From assembly GCA_016887485.1 (NCBI GenBank), contig CP069394.1, positions 1,240,001 through 1,304,000 on the forward strand: a stretch of 64,000 bases of DNA, in the 5' to 3' direction. A program made the translations under genes and the position numbers. Below the pieces are notes generated by a model. That model saw only the letters and a list, made by a program, of their open reading frames with translations. It was not told where the DNA came from and ran no database searches. The DNA is from Chloroflexota bacterium (lineage in GTDB: Bacteria > Chloroflexota > Anaerolineae > Anaerolineales > Anaerolineaceae). Below are positions 9,191-18,537 of this stretch, one piece after another; the stretch's first letter is position 1, and each line of letters begins with the position of its first letter.

Positions 9191-11059
9191 TCAACCGTAG
9201 ATCACATTCTGTAGCAGGAATCGGTCAATGGCCTTATAGAAGGCTTTGAGTGTTTCTGACTTGCGGAATCCGTGCCCCTCACCTGGATATAAATGATATT
9301 CATAGGTCACGCCGTTCGCCCGAAGGGCGTTTACGATTTCCTCGGATTGGCTGGGTGGGACCACCTTATCGTCTTCACCCTGAAAGACGATCACCGAATC
9401 CCTGATCTGACTGGCATGGAAAACCGGCGACCACGCACGGTACTTCTCAGCGGCTTCCGGCAGTGCACCCACCAGAGAATCGGTGTAACGTTCCTCGAAT
9501 TTATGGGTATCCATCGCCAGCGTGAAGAGGTTGCTGACGCCATAGGAACAAATCCCGGCCTTGAATAAACCTGGATGATGGATCAGCGCATTCAGCACCG
9601 TATAGCCGCCTGCGCTGCCACCTTTGATGATCAGTTTATTAAGATCTGCCAATCCTTGGTGAACCAAGGCCTGAGCACCTTCTACGGCATCCAGCACATC
9701 CACTGACCCCCAATTGTCTTTGAGAGCCTCCTGATAAGTCCGGCCATAGCCTGTGCTGCCGCGGTAATTCACTTCCAGATAGCCAAAGCCGCGGCTGGTG
9801 AAAAAGGCCGCATCCAGATGGTAGCCAATGCCGACCGCGCTGGTCGGCCCACCATGGATATAGATAACCGCAGGCGGCAGCCCGATGCCCTCATAGCGCC
9901 CATTGGCCGGCGGTGAATAAATGCCATAGACCGTCTCACCATCGCTGCTGGTCCACTGGATTTCATAGGGCTCTGGCAGGTCAACTTCCGGAATAGATTC
10001 ATCCGTGCTTCGTTTATGGATCGTCAAAGCACCATCCATAATGCTAATTACTCGGGTTGATGCCTGAGGGGAACTGGCCAGAAGGGCAATCCTGCCCTCC
10101 GAACTGACATGAGGCTGCCCCAGAGAGGTGTATCCCGGTAACGCCAAATCCTCTATCTCACCAGATTGGATATCGACCTGCTTCAACAGGGTCTTGCCTG
10201 AATCACCTTGAAGGAAGACGATCCTCCGGCTGTCAGGCATCCACCCCTGCACCACCACCCCCTGAACCCAGGCCGGTGCCAGCAGAGAGGCGTCTTTCAC
10301 CAAGGTCTTTACTACACCCGTTTCCAAATCCCGTAGTACAAGTTGGTCCCATTCACCCTCATTTTGAAGATAGCTGAGAAAGCGACCATCGGGCGAAAAG
10401 GCGGGTTGGAGAATTGGCGTTTCTTCGTCGCCTGCCAATTGTGTCACAGTCAAGACATCCTCCGCAAGTTCCGCCATCATCAATCTGGTGCCATCCCAGG
10501 GCATATTGGGAAGATCCCACTCCACCCAGGCTAACTGTTTCCCGGAGAGGTGCCACAAGGGCTGCATATAGAAATCCGCGCCGAAAGCCAGCTTTTTCGG
10601 CCAGGTATTGCCCTCCACATCCACAATGCCAAGGACATCCTTTCCTTCATAAGTGTGGACGAAGACGACCTTTTCACCATCCGGTGAAATCACCGGGCTG
10701 GCCACGCCGCCAAAGGCGGGAGTGATGGGCCGGGGAAAGCCCTTGCCCAGGTTTCGCCGATAAAGCCGCCCGTCGCTGCCGGTAAAGATCACCAGTCCAT
10801 CTTGAACAGTGAACTCACCGCCGCCATAACCTACCCCGCCGCGTACATTCACATCGCCGGAAAGGTCATAGGGCGCTTCACCCAAAGGCTGCGCAGCCAG
10901 GACACCCTTCCCGGAGCGGCCCTCAAGCCACAAAAGAGTCTGGCCATCCGTATCCCATTGCACATCGCTCAGCCGGATGGCTGCACCGATCAGTTCAGGT
11001 GTGATGGGGCTTTTCCAGGTACCAAATGCCTGGCGGGTCTTTTTCTGGGCTTTATCCAT
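9191..11059 (-). CDS. S9-family prolyl oligopeptidase-like serine peptidase
   Basis: 622 residues. The N-terminal ~360 residues are a beta-propeller with TolB/WD-like phrases (ISPDGEKVVFVH, FSPDGRFLSYLQNEG). The C-terminal ~250 residues are an alpha/beta hydrolase catalytic domain: oxyanion region IYIHGGPTSA, nucleophile motif GGSAGGYT, acid in GEDDKVVPPSQ and base in GEGHGFR. This is the acylaminoacyl-peptidase/dipeptidyl-peptidase branch. No signal peptide is seen, so a cytosolic oligopeptidase role is likely. The thioredoxin gene lies just upstream on the same strand with a ~30-bp gap, so the two may be co-transcribed. Confidence 0.92.
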   Translation of the reverse strand: MDKAQKKTRQAFGTWKSPITPELIGAAIRLSDVQWDTDGQTLLWLEGRSGKGVLAAQPLGEAPYDLSGDVNVRGGVGYGGGEFTVQDGLVIFTGSDGRLYRRNLGKGFPRPITPAFGGVASPVISPDGEKVVFVHTYEGKDVLGIVDVEGNTWPKKLAFGADFYMQPLWHLSGKQLAWVEWDLPNMPWDGTRLMMAELAEDVLTVTQLAGDEETPILQPAFSPDGRFLSYLQNEGEWDQLVLRDLETGVVKTLVKDASLLAPAWVQGVVVQGWMPDSRRIVFLQGDSGKTLLKQVDIQSGEIEDLALPGYTSLGQPHVSSEGRIALLASSPQASTRVISIMDGALTIHKRSTDESIPEVDLPEPYEIQWTSSDGETVYGIYSPPANGRYEGIGLPPAVIYIHGGPTSAVGIGYHLDAAFFTSRGFGYLEVNYRGSTGYGRTYQEALKDNWGSVDVLDAVEGAQALVHQGLADLNKLIIKGGSAGGYTVLNALIHHPGLFKAGICSYGVSNLFTLAMDTHKFEERYTDSLVGALPEAAEKYRAWSPVFHASQIRDSVIVFQGEDDKVVPPSQSEEIVNALRANGVTYEYHLYPGEGHGFRKSETLKAFYKAIDRFLLQNVIYG

Positions 11060-11089
11060 TTACCTTCATCCTTCCTAAATATGAATACC

Positions 11090-11413
11090 TTAAAGTTTTG
11101 CCAGGAATAACTTCTCAACAGCTTTGCGCGGCCGAAAACCGGTCATCCGCTCCAGAAGCTTGCCCTCCTTGAAGAGCATCACGGTTGGCACCCCCATCAC
11201 GGAATGCTGCATCACCAACTCGGAGGATTGATCCACATCCACAGTGTAAAAGTCCACCCGGTCACCGTATTCTGCGGCCAGTTCTTCCAATACAGGCTCC
11301 AGCAGTCGGCACGGTCCGCACCATGGCGCGCCAAATTCCACCAACACCGGCTTTTCCGCCAGTAACACCTTCGCTTCAAATTCACTCTGTCCCAATGGGG
11401 TCAATACTGTCAT
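11090..11413 (-). CDS. trxA: Thioredoxin
   Basis: 107 residues with the active site WCGPC after strand VLVEFGAP and the cis-proline loop GVPTVMLFKEG. It is a general cytosolic disulfide reductase. The start is the ATG at 11413 because AAAGGAG lies 6 bases upstream; the longer frame from a TTG would include that ribosome site. It lies immediately upstream of the S9 peptidase and no thioredoxin reductase is in the window. Confidence 0.93.
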   Translation of the reverse strand: MTVLTPLGQSEFEAKVLLAEKPVLVEFGAPWCGPCRLLEPVLEELAAEYGDRVDFYTVDVDQSSELVMQHSVMGVPTVMLFKEGKLLERMTGFRPRKAVEKLFLAKL

Positions 11414-11568
11414 TCCTGCTCCTTTCAACAACGTCAATGTTTTCCAACGCCGCCAAATTCATTAATGACTTCTAGGTTTGTTATCTCCGAGTCTCTTCAT
11501 AATTCTATTCGACATTAGAGAGAATATCCACTCTAAAGGGTAAATAACTTCCTGAAGAAATTGTCTTG

Positions 11569-12537
11569 ATGAATATTCCACGAAATATATTCCCCCTCTT
11601 AACAAAAATATATTATGATAATGGAGCAGAATCTAAATCCATATTTAATAATCAGGGTGAAATCAGACTTATGAGAGAACAAGACATTATCAATTCAAGT
11701 AAGGATCAACTCCGCATTTGGAAGCACAGCCTGGAATCCGCCAATCGGTGGAAGCGGCTATCCTTCAAAGACGTGCCTCCCATATTTGGCAACGCCTTCC
11801 AAAAATCGGGGTCACATTTATTATTGCAAATCCTTTATGGCGTGATGAAAATTGCCCCCTATCGGCATCTGGAGCAGGCTCCGGTGAGAATGATTACAGC
11901 CGAGGGACGCCAGCGCAGCTTGCCGGAGATAATGCATGATCTCTCAAAATTAAAACCCGGTATCATCGAATGGGGCTATCTGAGCTATCAGCCTGAATTT
12001 GTGGACTTCTTTGAACAAAACCCACAAGTCGTCCCACTTTTTATCTATCGCGACCCCCGGGATCAACTCATCTCCAGTATCTTCTACGCCGTTGATATTC
12101 ATAAACAGCATGCCCAGCATGACTACTACGCCAGCGTTAGCATGGATGATTGTATCAAAACGGCCATCAGGGGACGAGAGGTGCCTGGCCTGGAATTTCT
12201 CCCCAGCATCAAGGTGCAATATGACCGCATCCTTGGCTGGCTGAGCAATCCCGGCATGCTATCCTTCCGTTTTGAGGATCTGGTCAACGATCCCTGCCCT
12301 CAATTGGAACGCCTGTTGGATTTCCTCGAAGCCAAACACGTTCCAATCCAAATGGGCCGGGAGACAGCCGTTGAGACTATCCTCGATGCCATCCAACCCG
12401 AAAAATCTCCAACTTTCCGTAAGGGAAAAACCGGCGGCTGGCACAACCACTTCTCCGACGAACATATCCAGATCTTCAAAGACGTCACTGGCGATCTGTT
12501 GATCGAGTTAGGCTACGAATCCAATAATGACTGGTAA
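11569..12537 (+). CDS. Sulfotransferase-domain protein
   Basis: About 322 residues. The 5'-phosphosulfate-binding loop is FQKSGSHLLLQIL (residues ~84-96) and the 3'-phosphate site is FIYRDPRDQLISSIFYAVD, both as in PAPS-dependent sulfotransferases; a C-terminal PTFRKGKTGGWHNHF matches the conserved RKGxxGxWKxxF motif. It should transfer sulfate from PAPS to a hydroxyl group of an unknown acceptor. The start is uncertain: TTG 11566, ATG 11569 and ATG 11671 are all in frame without a strong ribosome site. It overlaps the next sulfotransferase by 11 bases, implying coupling. Confidence 0.82.
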   Translation: MNIPRNIFPLLTKIYYDNGAESKSIFNNQGEIRLMREQDIINSSKDQLRIWKHSLESANRWKRLSFKDVPPIFGNAFQKSGSHLLLQILYGVMKIAPYRHLEQAPVRMITAEGRQRSLPEIMHDLSKLKPGIIEWGYLSYQPEFVDFFEQNPQVVPLFIYRDPRDQLISSIFYAVDIHKQHAQHDYYASVSMDDCIKTAIRGREVPGLEFLPSIKVQYDRILGWLSNPGMLSFRFEDLVNDPCPQLERLLDFLEAKHVPIQMGRETAVETILDAIQPEKSPTFRKGKTGGWHNHFSDEHIQIFKDVTGDLLIELGYESNNDW

Positions 12538-13276
12538 GGGCAAGACCGAGATTATCCTTTCAGCGGGGATGCCTCGGGCGGGCAGTGCGTGGTTCTATAA
12601 CCTCACGCTGGATATCTGGCTGGCGGCTGGACGAGGGAATATCAGGGAATATCGGGAGAAATATCCTCTGAAAACGGTCCTCACAGAAGTCAATCACAAT
12701 ATTGACAACTTCACATTGAGGAAGACCATGCTGTTGATGCTCCCCTACCTGTTGGGCAGGTCCTTCACGATCAAAATCCACTTCGCCCCCTACCCGTTGG
12801 GCAAGCAGCTCATTCGGGCTGGCGTGATCCGACCCGCCTTCATCTACCGTGACCCACGAGATGCGCTGCTCTCGGCGTATGAATATGGCAAACGGCGAAA
12901 AGACGCCGGTCACCCCAATGCCTTCAGCCACCTCGACACCATCGACAAGGCCATTGATTTCATGCACGGCTATATGCGGGATTGGGAAATCTGGGTGGAC
13001 ATCGCAGCCCCCCATATCTTCCGCTATGAAGACCTGCTAATGGATTATGACAGCCAGGTCGAACGCCTGCTGGCATTTCTGCAGCTGGACGAAATCAACG
13101 AAGGCATCACCGAAGCAATTGAAAAAAGCCGTCCCAAAGGCGCCGCTCAAAAAGAAGGCAATCACTTCTTCAAGGGCCGGATCGGACGCCACAAAGAAGC
13201 CTTCACCGAGGAGCATCTGGCCCGATGTGAAAAGCTCTTCGGCCCCTACCTTGTGCGGATGGGTTACGAAACTTAA
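12527..13276 (+). CDS. Second sulfotransferase-family protein
   Basis: 249 residues. It keeps a PAPS-loop-like GMPRAGSAWFYNLTLDIW, the 3'-phosphate motif FIYRDPRDALLSAYEYG, and a C-terminal HFFKGRIGRHKEAFTEEH resembling the family's last motif. It is shorter than and only distantly similar to the gene it overlaps, so this is a diverged pair rather than a recent duplication. The ATG lies inside the last codons of the upstream gene (ATGACTGGTAA). Together they may modify the same or successive positions on an extracellular polymer; the acceptor is unknown. Confidence 0.75.
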   Translation: MTGKGKTEIILSAGMPRAGSAWFYNLTLDIWLAAGRGNIREYREKYPLKTVLTEVNHNIDNFTLRKTMLLMLPYLLGRSFTIKIHFAPYPLGKQLIRAGVIRPAFIYRDPRDALLSAYEYGKRRKDAGHPNAFSHLDTIDKAIDFMHGYMRDWEIWVDIAAPHIFRYEDLLMDYDSQVERLLAFLQLDEINEGITEAIEKSRPKGAAQKEGNHFFKGRIGRHKEAFTEEHLARCEKLFGPYLVRMGYET

Positions 13277-13302
13277 ATCATGAATTAAACCAGCCCCCAA
13301 TA

Positions 13303-13331
13303 TTGACGCTGAGTGCCTCGCGTGCTACAAT
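13303..13331 (+). promoter_or_regulatory. Promoter of tRNA-Lys
   Basis: TTGACG (13303-13308), a 17-base spacer and TACAAT (13326-13331), 14 bases before the mature tRNA 5' end. This is a near-consensus housekeeping sigma promoter. Confidence 0.7.
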
Positions 13332-13345
13332 AATGACCTGATTAT

Positions 13346-13417
13346 GGGCGTGTAGCTCAATGGTAGAGCAGTGGCCTTTTAAGCCATTGGTTGGGAGTTC
13401 GAGCCTCCCCACGCTCA
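13346..13417 (+). tRNA. tRNA-Lys(UUU)
   Basis: A 72-base cloverleaf. The acceptor pairs GGGCGTG with CACGCTC (one G-U), the D arm is GCTC/GAGC, the anticodon loop is CTTTTAA with anticodon TTT, the T arm is GGGAG-TTCGAGC-CTCCC, and the discriminator is A. CCA is not encoded. Its 3' half is repeated at 35.1 kb (see the repeat entries). Confidence 0.95.
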
Positions 13418-13418
13418 T
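13374..13418 (+). repeat. Left copy of tRNA-Lys 3'-end direct repeat (putative attL)
   Basis: From the anticodon stem through one base past the discriminator, 45 bases match 35099-35143 at 41 positions. The last 26 bases (13393-13418) are identical. This copy is part of the intact tRNA gene. Confidence 0.75.
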
Positions 13419-13427
13419 TGGAAATTT

Positions 13428-13453
13428 CCCCTAAATAAGGGGGTTTTTCTTTT
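13428..13453 (+). terminator. Terminator after tRNA-Lys
   Basis: A short CCCCT/AGGGG stem (13428-13442) is followed by TTTTTCTTTT. It lies just beyond the att-like repeat, so if the island model is right it belongs to the island side. Confidence 0.6.
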
Positions 13454-13689
13454 ATTGAGCGTATATATAGGGGGCAAATTGATTAATGAGGGTTTCAGTG
13501 AAAGTTTTGGGTGCAGTTAGCATGGAAACCCTGCAATTTATGGACAGAATGGACATGAAAATTGTCCATACGAAGGGAATTTCTACTCTTTTCAGACTCT
13601 GGGTATACCTTTTAAGCCCTCTGTCGCGAGTTTAAATTTCATTATTGCCATTTTTTTAATGCCTCCGGTGGGCTACTAGGAATAAAGCG

Positions 13690-14496
13690 CTAAGTGGATG
13701 TAAATAAACCATACCCTGATTCCACCAATGAGGTCAGGCAAGTAGCAAAATGAGTGATGGGAGCACCATCCACGACATCATGGTCAAACACAAAAGACAA
13801 ATATAGGTATTCCCGGATCAAAATCTTTTCGTCAATCACACCTGGTTTCCGTACAATCCCACCTAAAGAAAAATAGAGCGGTTGGGGGCTGATAGGGATC
13901 ACCCACCCGTTAAAGTTTCCCATCATACCAACCGCGCTGATCCCAACTGTTCCTGTTTTTTTCTTGATATAGAATGGATCATGGGTAATCAGACGGCCAA
14001 GTGCGCTGCGGAGGAATTTTGGTATCCAGAGATATGACCTAGCAAACCAGGGGTTGGATCCTAGCATGATAGCCCCTTTTGCCACGGACTGTGACTGGGC
14101 AGAACGGATTTCGCTGTTAATCTGTTCAACAGATTTCTCGTTTGCTTTTCGCACAACAAAAGGAAGCGGGATTTCTTCCCCGTTGATGGTCTTTTGCACA
14201 GTGATTAGGATATCCACATCCTTAAACAGGATCATTGAGGTATGACCGTGTCTGAGAGCGTGAACTTGTGGGTTCTCGCTGACTGCCTGGGCAATGCACT
14301 TCGCCATCCAACCAGTAAAGGAAAGGCTCACACCCTGTTTTTCTTTATAGACGCGCAAATACTCTCGCGCTAGGGTGACGTCCAGTTCTAGTAACACCTT
14401 TACATGATGTTTTAATAACCCTTGCTCAACAACATCAATGACCAATTCCCGGATTTTGGAAAACGGCACCTTTTGATATTTCCCAATGGTATCCAT
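13690..14496 (-). CDS. Stand-alone 2-oxoacid dehydrogenase E2-like acyltransferase domain
   Basis: 268 residues covering only the catalytic (CAT-like) domain of dihydrolipoamide acyltransferases. The terminal FVFDHDVVDGAPITHF carries the His and Asp of the HxxxDG active-site motif. There is no lipoyl domain, no E3-binding domain and no E1/E3 gene nearby. It starts at residue 1 with the fold's own first helix (KIRELVIDVVEQGL), so it is not obviously a truncation. A free-standing trimeric acyltransferase, like chloramphenicol acetyltransferase in fold, is one possibility. It lies 10 bases after a multi-pass membrane protein gene; the two form an operon. Confidence 0.75.
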   Translation of the reverse strand: MDTIGKYQKVPFSKIRELVIDVVEQGLLKHHVKVLLELDVTLAREYLRVYKEKQGVSLSFTGWMAKCIAQAVSENPQVHALRHGHTSMILFKDVDILITVQKTINGEEIPLPFVVRKANEKSVEQINSEIRSAQSQSVAKGAIMLGSNPWFARSYLWIPKFLRSALGRLITHDPFYIKKKTGTVGISAVGMMGNFNGWVIPISPQPLYFSLGGIVRKPGVIDEKILIREYLYLSFVFDHDVVDGAPITHFATCLTSLVESGYGLFTST

Positions 14497-14505
14497 TATA
14501 TGAAT

Positions 14506-15261
14506 CTACCCTCTTCCAAAACTCGATTGATCCAACTCAATTTCAGTTTGGCTGACCACTTTTCGGAATTGGTAAATGTCGCGTCGGAACATAACGGCTA
14601 GAAGAATCGGAGCAAGGGTTAGGAAAATACTACCAGCGATTCCATCCACCATTAGAAAAGCAATGGGTAGACGGAAGAGAGGATCGATAAAGACGACCAA
14701 TCCGGTAATACCCGTTCCTACAAACATCCAATGGACCCATCGCCGAAGTTTTTCTTTTGTAAATATCTGAGCTGCAAATAGAAAGGATACACACATAAAG
14801 CCATACGCAACACCTTCGAAGGCACCCGGAAAAGAGCGCGGGTAAGGATACGCATACAACCACAGGGATAGGCCATCCGGTTTTCCATTGCTCAGGTTAT
14901 ACTGAACAACTGTCATCTGAATATAGTAGTTTACACTCATGAGAGTTGTGTAGATAACAGCGAATACAACTGCTAAAAAACTCCACATAATTTTCTCTGC
15001 TCCTGTCCATATATGCAAGCAGCTGATCATGATCAGGAAAATTGGGGCTAATAAGAAACAAGGAATGACCCAAGCAAGCAACGGTAAGGGTTGATATGAG
15101 GATACATAATCTGTCAAGCCACGCCAGGGTGATAACTGGATAGATTGATAGAGACCATAAGCTATATAAAACCAGATATTCAGAACTGCGACCAATAGGG
15201 CTGACCAAAAGCCTATGGCCACCGCTAACTTTCTATTGTCTCCCTGCTTGATGAAAGGCAT
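14506..15261 (-). CDS. Multi-pass membrane protein of unknown function
   Basis: 251 residues with about seven hydrophobic helices (starting near 14, 57, 86, 126, 151, 181 and 203). The N-terminus MPFIKQGDNRK is cytoplasm-like and the C-terminus is polar. I recognise no family. The ATG has AGGAGG 5 bases upstream, a strong ribosome site, so it is well translated. The E2-like acyltransferase follows after 10 bases; the pair may act together, for example acylating a membrane or envelope substrate, but this is inference. Confidence 0.7.
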   Translation of the reverse strand: MPFIKQGDNRKLAVAIGFWSALLVAVLNIWFYIAYGLYQSIQLSPWRGLTDYVSSYQPLPLLAWVIPCFLLAPIFLIMISCLHIWTGAEKIMWSFLAVVFAVIYTTLMSVNYYIQMTVVQYNLSNGKPDGLSLWLYAYPYPRSFPGAFEGVAYGFMCVSFLFAAQIFTKEKLRRWVHWMFVGTGITGLVVFIDPLFRLPIAFLMVDGIAGSIFLTLAPILLAVMFRRDIYQFRKVVSQTEIELDQSSFGRG

Positions 15262-15462
15262 GACAACCTCCTACATTAGGGGTGAACCTGATCTAGAAAT
15301 CTACATTCGGACACCATAAGTGACTAATCGTCTAACATTATCCGGGTTTGAATGGCATATATCCAAACCGTCTCCTAAATCTCGAAACAAGTCATTTATT
15401 ATAATTTTTTCTCCTCCAACGAATTAAAAATTTACTAATGAGGCAGTGATTGTGTTAGTTTA

Positions 15463-16950
15463 TTAATTAGTGAGTCTCGTCATTTTAAGCTTTGCCATTA
15501 TCCAAATTTTCATTAATAATTGTAATAAATCGTCCAATACAAGCGTTCCAACGATGATAGCAATATCTGGCAGAAATCCTACGAACCATCTCCAACTAAA
15601 TCCACGATTTAGAAAGGCGGGAGCAATGACAACCACGACTAAGAGGGTAATTGAAATCGACAAGATATGTGAAAGAATACTCATCCAGCGGTGCCGTGTA
15701 TCCAATGCCCTCATCTTAGCCCAACTTTTTGGAAGCAACACAAATTTGCGTATTGCTAGTACCAGGACGAGTATCCATAGTAGGAATAATCCCCACCCGA
15801 TCAAAACAGAAGACAAACTCGCCTTTGGAATAGGGTTATCAGTTAGGATTGCTGACAATCCCTTAAACATCGAGTCGTATTCGTTAAAATCTTTGAGCAA
15901 GTGATTCCCATTAATCAGCATGACAAAACATTTATTACTTTCAGGCAATATCAATACACTTGTGTGGAATCGTTCCGTATCCCCGCCATGGAAAATTTTT
16001 GTTTCCCCCGCAACCTCCGAAATAAACCAACCAAAGCCATATGTGCTCTGTATGGCTGTGTTAGGGGTGAAAATCATTTCGACGTTTTCAGGGTTGAGAA
16101 CGCGGACACTCTCCAACTCACCGCCATTCACTAAAGCCATCAAGTACCGAGCCATATCATTGGCGGATGATATGATGTAACCTGCAGGTAAATCGTAATG
16201 AATAAAAGGTTGATCAAGGGGTATAGCTAACATAAAAACTTGTGAAAAGCCCTGCGCGAGACCTGCTGCTTTCGCAGAAATTGGATCGGTAAAGGTACTC
16301 GTCATCTTTAATGGGGTAAAGATATTATCACGTAGATAGTCGCCATAAGATTTCCCTGATACAGTTTCGACTATTAGCCCCAAGGTGCTGTAACCCGGAT
16401 TGAAATATTGCATTTTAGTCCCTACAGGAGTGGAAAGTTCTGCTCGAGACAAATCACGAACCAGCATTTCAAGCGTTGCTTCCGGCGGCAGAGTTGAAAC
16501 ATAACTTGATTCGGACAGCCCACTGGTATGTTGCAGCAAATGACGTATTGTTATCTGTTGTGAAGCCTGAGAATCAGCTACTCTGAACCATGGCAGGTAA
16601 GTCTGAACCGGTGTATCCAAATCAAGTTTACCTTGCTCCACCAACTGCATAATCGCCAGAGCCGTGAAAGATTTGCTTTGTGAACCGATGTAAAATGGTG
16701 TGTCTGGCGTCACATTCCGTCCAGATCCAGCAGTGCCATAACCTTTACTGAAAGATATATTGTCGCCCTGTGTAATCGCCACAGCCATACCAGGTATATT
16801 GTAACGCTGCATAGCAGAGGCTAAATAATTGTCGATATCTACGAATTCTCCAACCGCATGTACCTGCCGAGGACTCCACGGACTAAGGATTGATACCAAA
16901 AGGAGACTTAAGATAAGAGTAACACCAGAATATTTCTTTCTTTTGAGCAT
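15463..16950 (-). CDS. Serine hydrolase (class C beta-lactamase/D-peptidase fold) with membrane tail
   Basis: 495 residues. A signal peptide (ILSLLLVSILSPWS) leads to a beta-lactamase-like domain with the SxxK nucleophile in YIGSQSKSFTALAIM, a Tyr-x-Asn-like YFNPGYSTLG, and HGGD in place of KTG. The C-terminal ~110 residues add about three membrane helices. Such penicillin-binding-protein-related hydrolases act outside the membrane on D-peptides or esters; beta-lactam resistance is not implied. AAAGGTGG lies 7 bases before the ATG at 16950, which decides the start over an upstream TTG. Confidence 0.85.
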   Translation of the reverse strand: MLKRKKYSGVTLILSLLLVSILSPWSPRQVHAVGEFVDIDNYLASAMQRYNIPGMAVAITQGDNISFSKGYGTAGSGRNVTPDTPFYIGSQSKSFTALAIMQLVEQGKLDLDTPVQTYLPWFRVADSQASQQITIRHLLQHTSGLSESSYVSTLPPEATLEMLVRDLSRAELSTPVGTKMQYFNPGYSTLGLIVETVSGKSYGDYLRDNIFTPLKMTSTFTDPISAKAAGLAQGFSQVFMLAIPLDQPFIHYDLPAGYIISSANDMARYLMALVNGGELESVRVLNPENVEMIFTPNTAIQSTYGFGWFISEVAGETKIFHGGDTERFHTSVLILPESNKCFVMLINGNHLLKDFNEYDSMFKGLSAILTDNPIPKASLSSVLIGWGLFLLWILVLVLAIRKFVLLPKSWAKMRALDTRHRWMSILSHILSISITLLVVVVIAPAFLNRGFSWRWFVGFLPDIAIIVGTLVLDDLLQLLMKIWIMAKLKMTRLTN

Positions 16951-17268
16951 TGAAGGACCACCTTTCAAAATTATTACTTTGTTTCACGAACGCAAGCTCA
17001 GCGCACAATTACAACTGCTTCTTTACCACATGGGCTAGTTCCAAGGCAAAAATCGTTAAGACTGTCTCCTCAACCCCTAGCACCATGAGAAAATTGAGCA
17101 AACTAACCAAATCCGCGAGTTGACTACCCTCGTTATTTATCCATAAACCGTTGTTATAAGTGCTAGCAATAAACAACAAAGAAAAATCAAACAAATCCAA
17201 AAATATCGTTTTCTTTTTTCTCTAAATTTTCTAGCGCATTCTTCATCAGTAATTATTCTTTATGGTTA

Positions 17269-18354
17269 TTATTTATCGTCAGCATGGTAAATCACACCTT
17301 CCAAAACATCCTCAGCCATAATTCGTTGAAACAATGATGGTTCTTCGAACATAGGACTGTGTGCAGAATACTCAAAAGTATAGAATCCCTTCACCGGAGC
17401 CTGAAGTTTTTCAAAATAATCCTTCGCCAATGAATAAGAACATGTATAGTCATAAATCCCATGAAAGAAGTAAACAGGTATGGCCAATTCAGGCACTAAC
17501 GAGGACAAATCAGTGATTAACATTTGATCCCAAACAACACTCACACCCGCTTGAGACTTGCCTCGCCACAAATTTATCTTCTCCATCAGGGTGTATTCCG
17601 GAATAAAAAGGGAAGGCAAAAATATACCTGTTATAACAGAATCCATTTCATGCATCGTACCTATCCCAAGCGAATGCATAGCTTGATCCCGAATTTTAAT
17701 GTACCCAGCTGGTGTACCGCCTGTCATTGAAACTGGATTTACTTCAAGTTTTTCCACCATTTGAGCGTTCCCATTTTCAATAAATTGTTCAAGCATGTAA
17801 TCATAAGCCAGTTTTTCTGACGCTAGCTGGTATGACATCTGTGCCTCCCCCAAATAGGCATGGTATAGTTCGGGTGCTTCTGCTGCTGCCTGAATCCCGA
17901 TAAATGTTCCACCCGAATGACCCATGATGTAGATCTTTTCTTGACCGAAGCGCTCTCGCAAGTAATTTGTCACGGAAAGGGTATCTGCGACAAGTTGATC
18001 CATTGTCATTGTCTCACGGGGGATATCAGGACTATACGATATGCCAGACCCGCGTTGTTCCCACCAGACGACAGTGAAAAGGTCTTCTAATCCCGTAGGG
18101 TATTTATTGGTCAGGAAATAATCCGGCATACCGCCATGAAGGTATAACAATACAGGATTGGATGTATCCATACTTTGGATAAACATCCCTTGCCTGACAC
18201 CATTGATCGTAACAAAGACCTTTTCTGAAAGGCTATTTGGAAGTGGATTCCCAGAATCATCAACGTATTGTTCAAGTTTCCCTGGACTTAAAGCCAGCAA
18301 CACGCCAAAAATGACAACCAAACTTATTCCAATGCCAGTAAAAGTTTTCCACAT
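17269..18354 (-). CDS. Alpha/beta hydrolase, proline iminopeptidase-like
   Basis: 361 residues with an N-terminal membrane anchor or signal (FTGIGISLVVIFGVLLAL). The alpha/beta hydrolase domain shows the oxyanion segment LYLHGGMPDYF, WWEQRGSGISY, the nucleophile GHSGGTFIG and a late His in EYSAHSPMFEEP. The HGG-P and WWEQRGSG phrases are like prolyl iminopeptidases. It probably works at the outer face of the membrane on a small ester or peptide. It lies on the same strand as two further hydrolase/lipoprotein genes but with gaps of 180 bp or more, so a single operon is not certain. Confidence 0.82.
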   Translation of the reverse strand: MWKTFTGIGISLVVIFGVLLALSPGKLEQYVDDSGNPLPNSLSEKVFVTINGVRQGMFIQSMDTSNPVLLYLHGGMPDYFLTNKYPTGLEDLFTVVWWEQRGSGISYSPDIPRETMTMDQLVADTLSVTNYLRERFGQEKIYIMGHSGGTFIGIQAAAEAPELYHAYLGEAQMSYQLASEKLAYDYMLEQFIENGNAQMVEKLEVNPVSMTGGTPAGYIKIRDQAMHSLGIGTMHEMDSVITGIFLPSLFIPEYTLMEKINLWRGKSQAGVSVVWDQMLITDLSSLVPELAIPVYFFHGIYDYTCSYSLAKDYFEKLQAPVKGFYTFEYSAHSPMFEEPSLFQRIMAEDVLEGVIYHADDK

Positions 18355-18537
18355 AACAAGTCACAGCTTTCATTATTTTTTTATTAGAAATTCGTTACGA
18401 TTCAATTATGGTTATTTCCTGACCTTTAATTTATCGTTTCTTCGGCTTAAATCATTAAGATTTTAAGCCTGGTCATTTACAGCATTATGATCCACTTTTT
18501 ATAAATTTCTTTTCCAGTAGCCGGTTAACAGTTTTGA

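Noticed and set aside
13418-13689. Integrase gene next to tRNA-Lys
   Set aside because: The first 270 bases after the tRNA contain no open frame of useful length and no recombinase motif could be read.
15463-16950. Beta-lactamase resistance gene
   Set aside because: The protein has the serine-hydrolase SxxK and YxN motifs but HGGD in place of KTG and a membrane tail; the fold is shared by many D-peptidases and esterases.
17009-17200. 63-codon minus-strand open frame between serine hydrolase and alpha/beta hydrolase
   Set aside because: No ribosome site and no recognisable domain. The C-terminal part looks helical, so a remnant is possible, but support is too thin.
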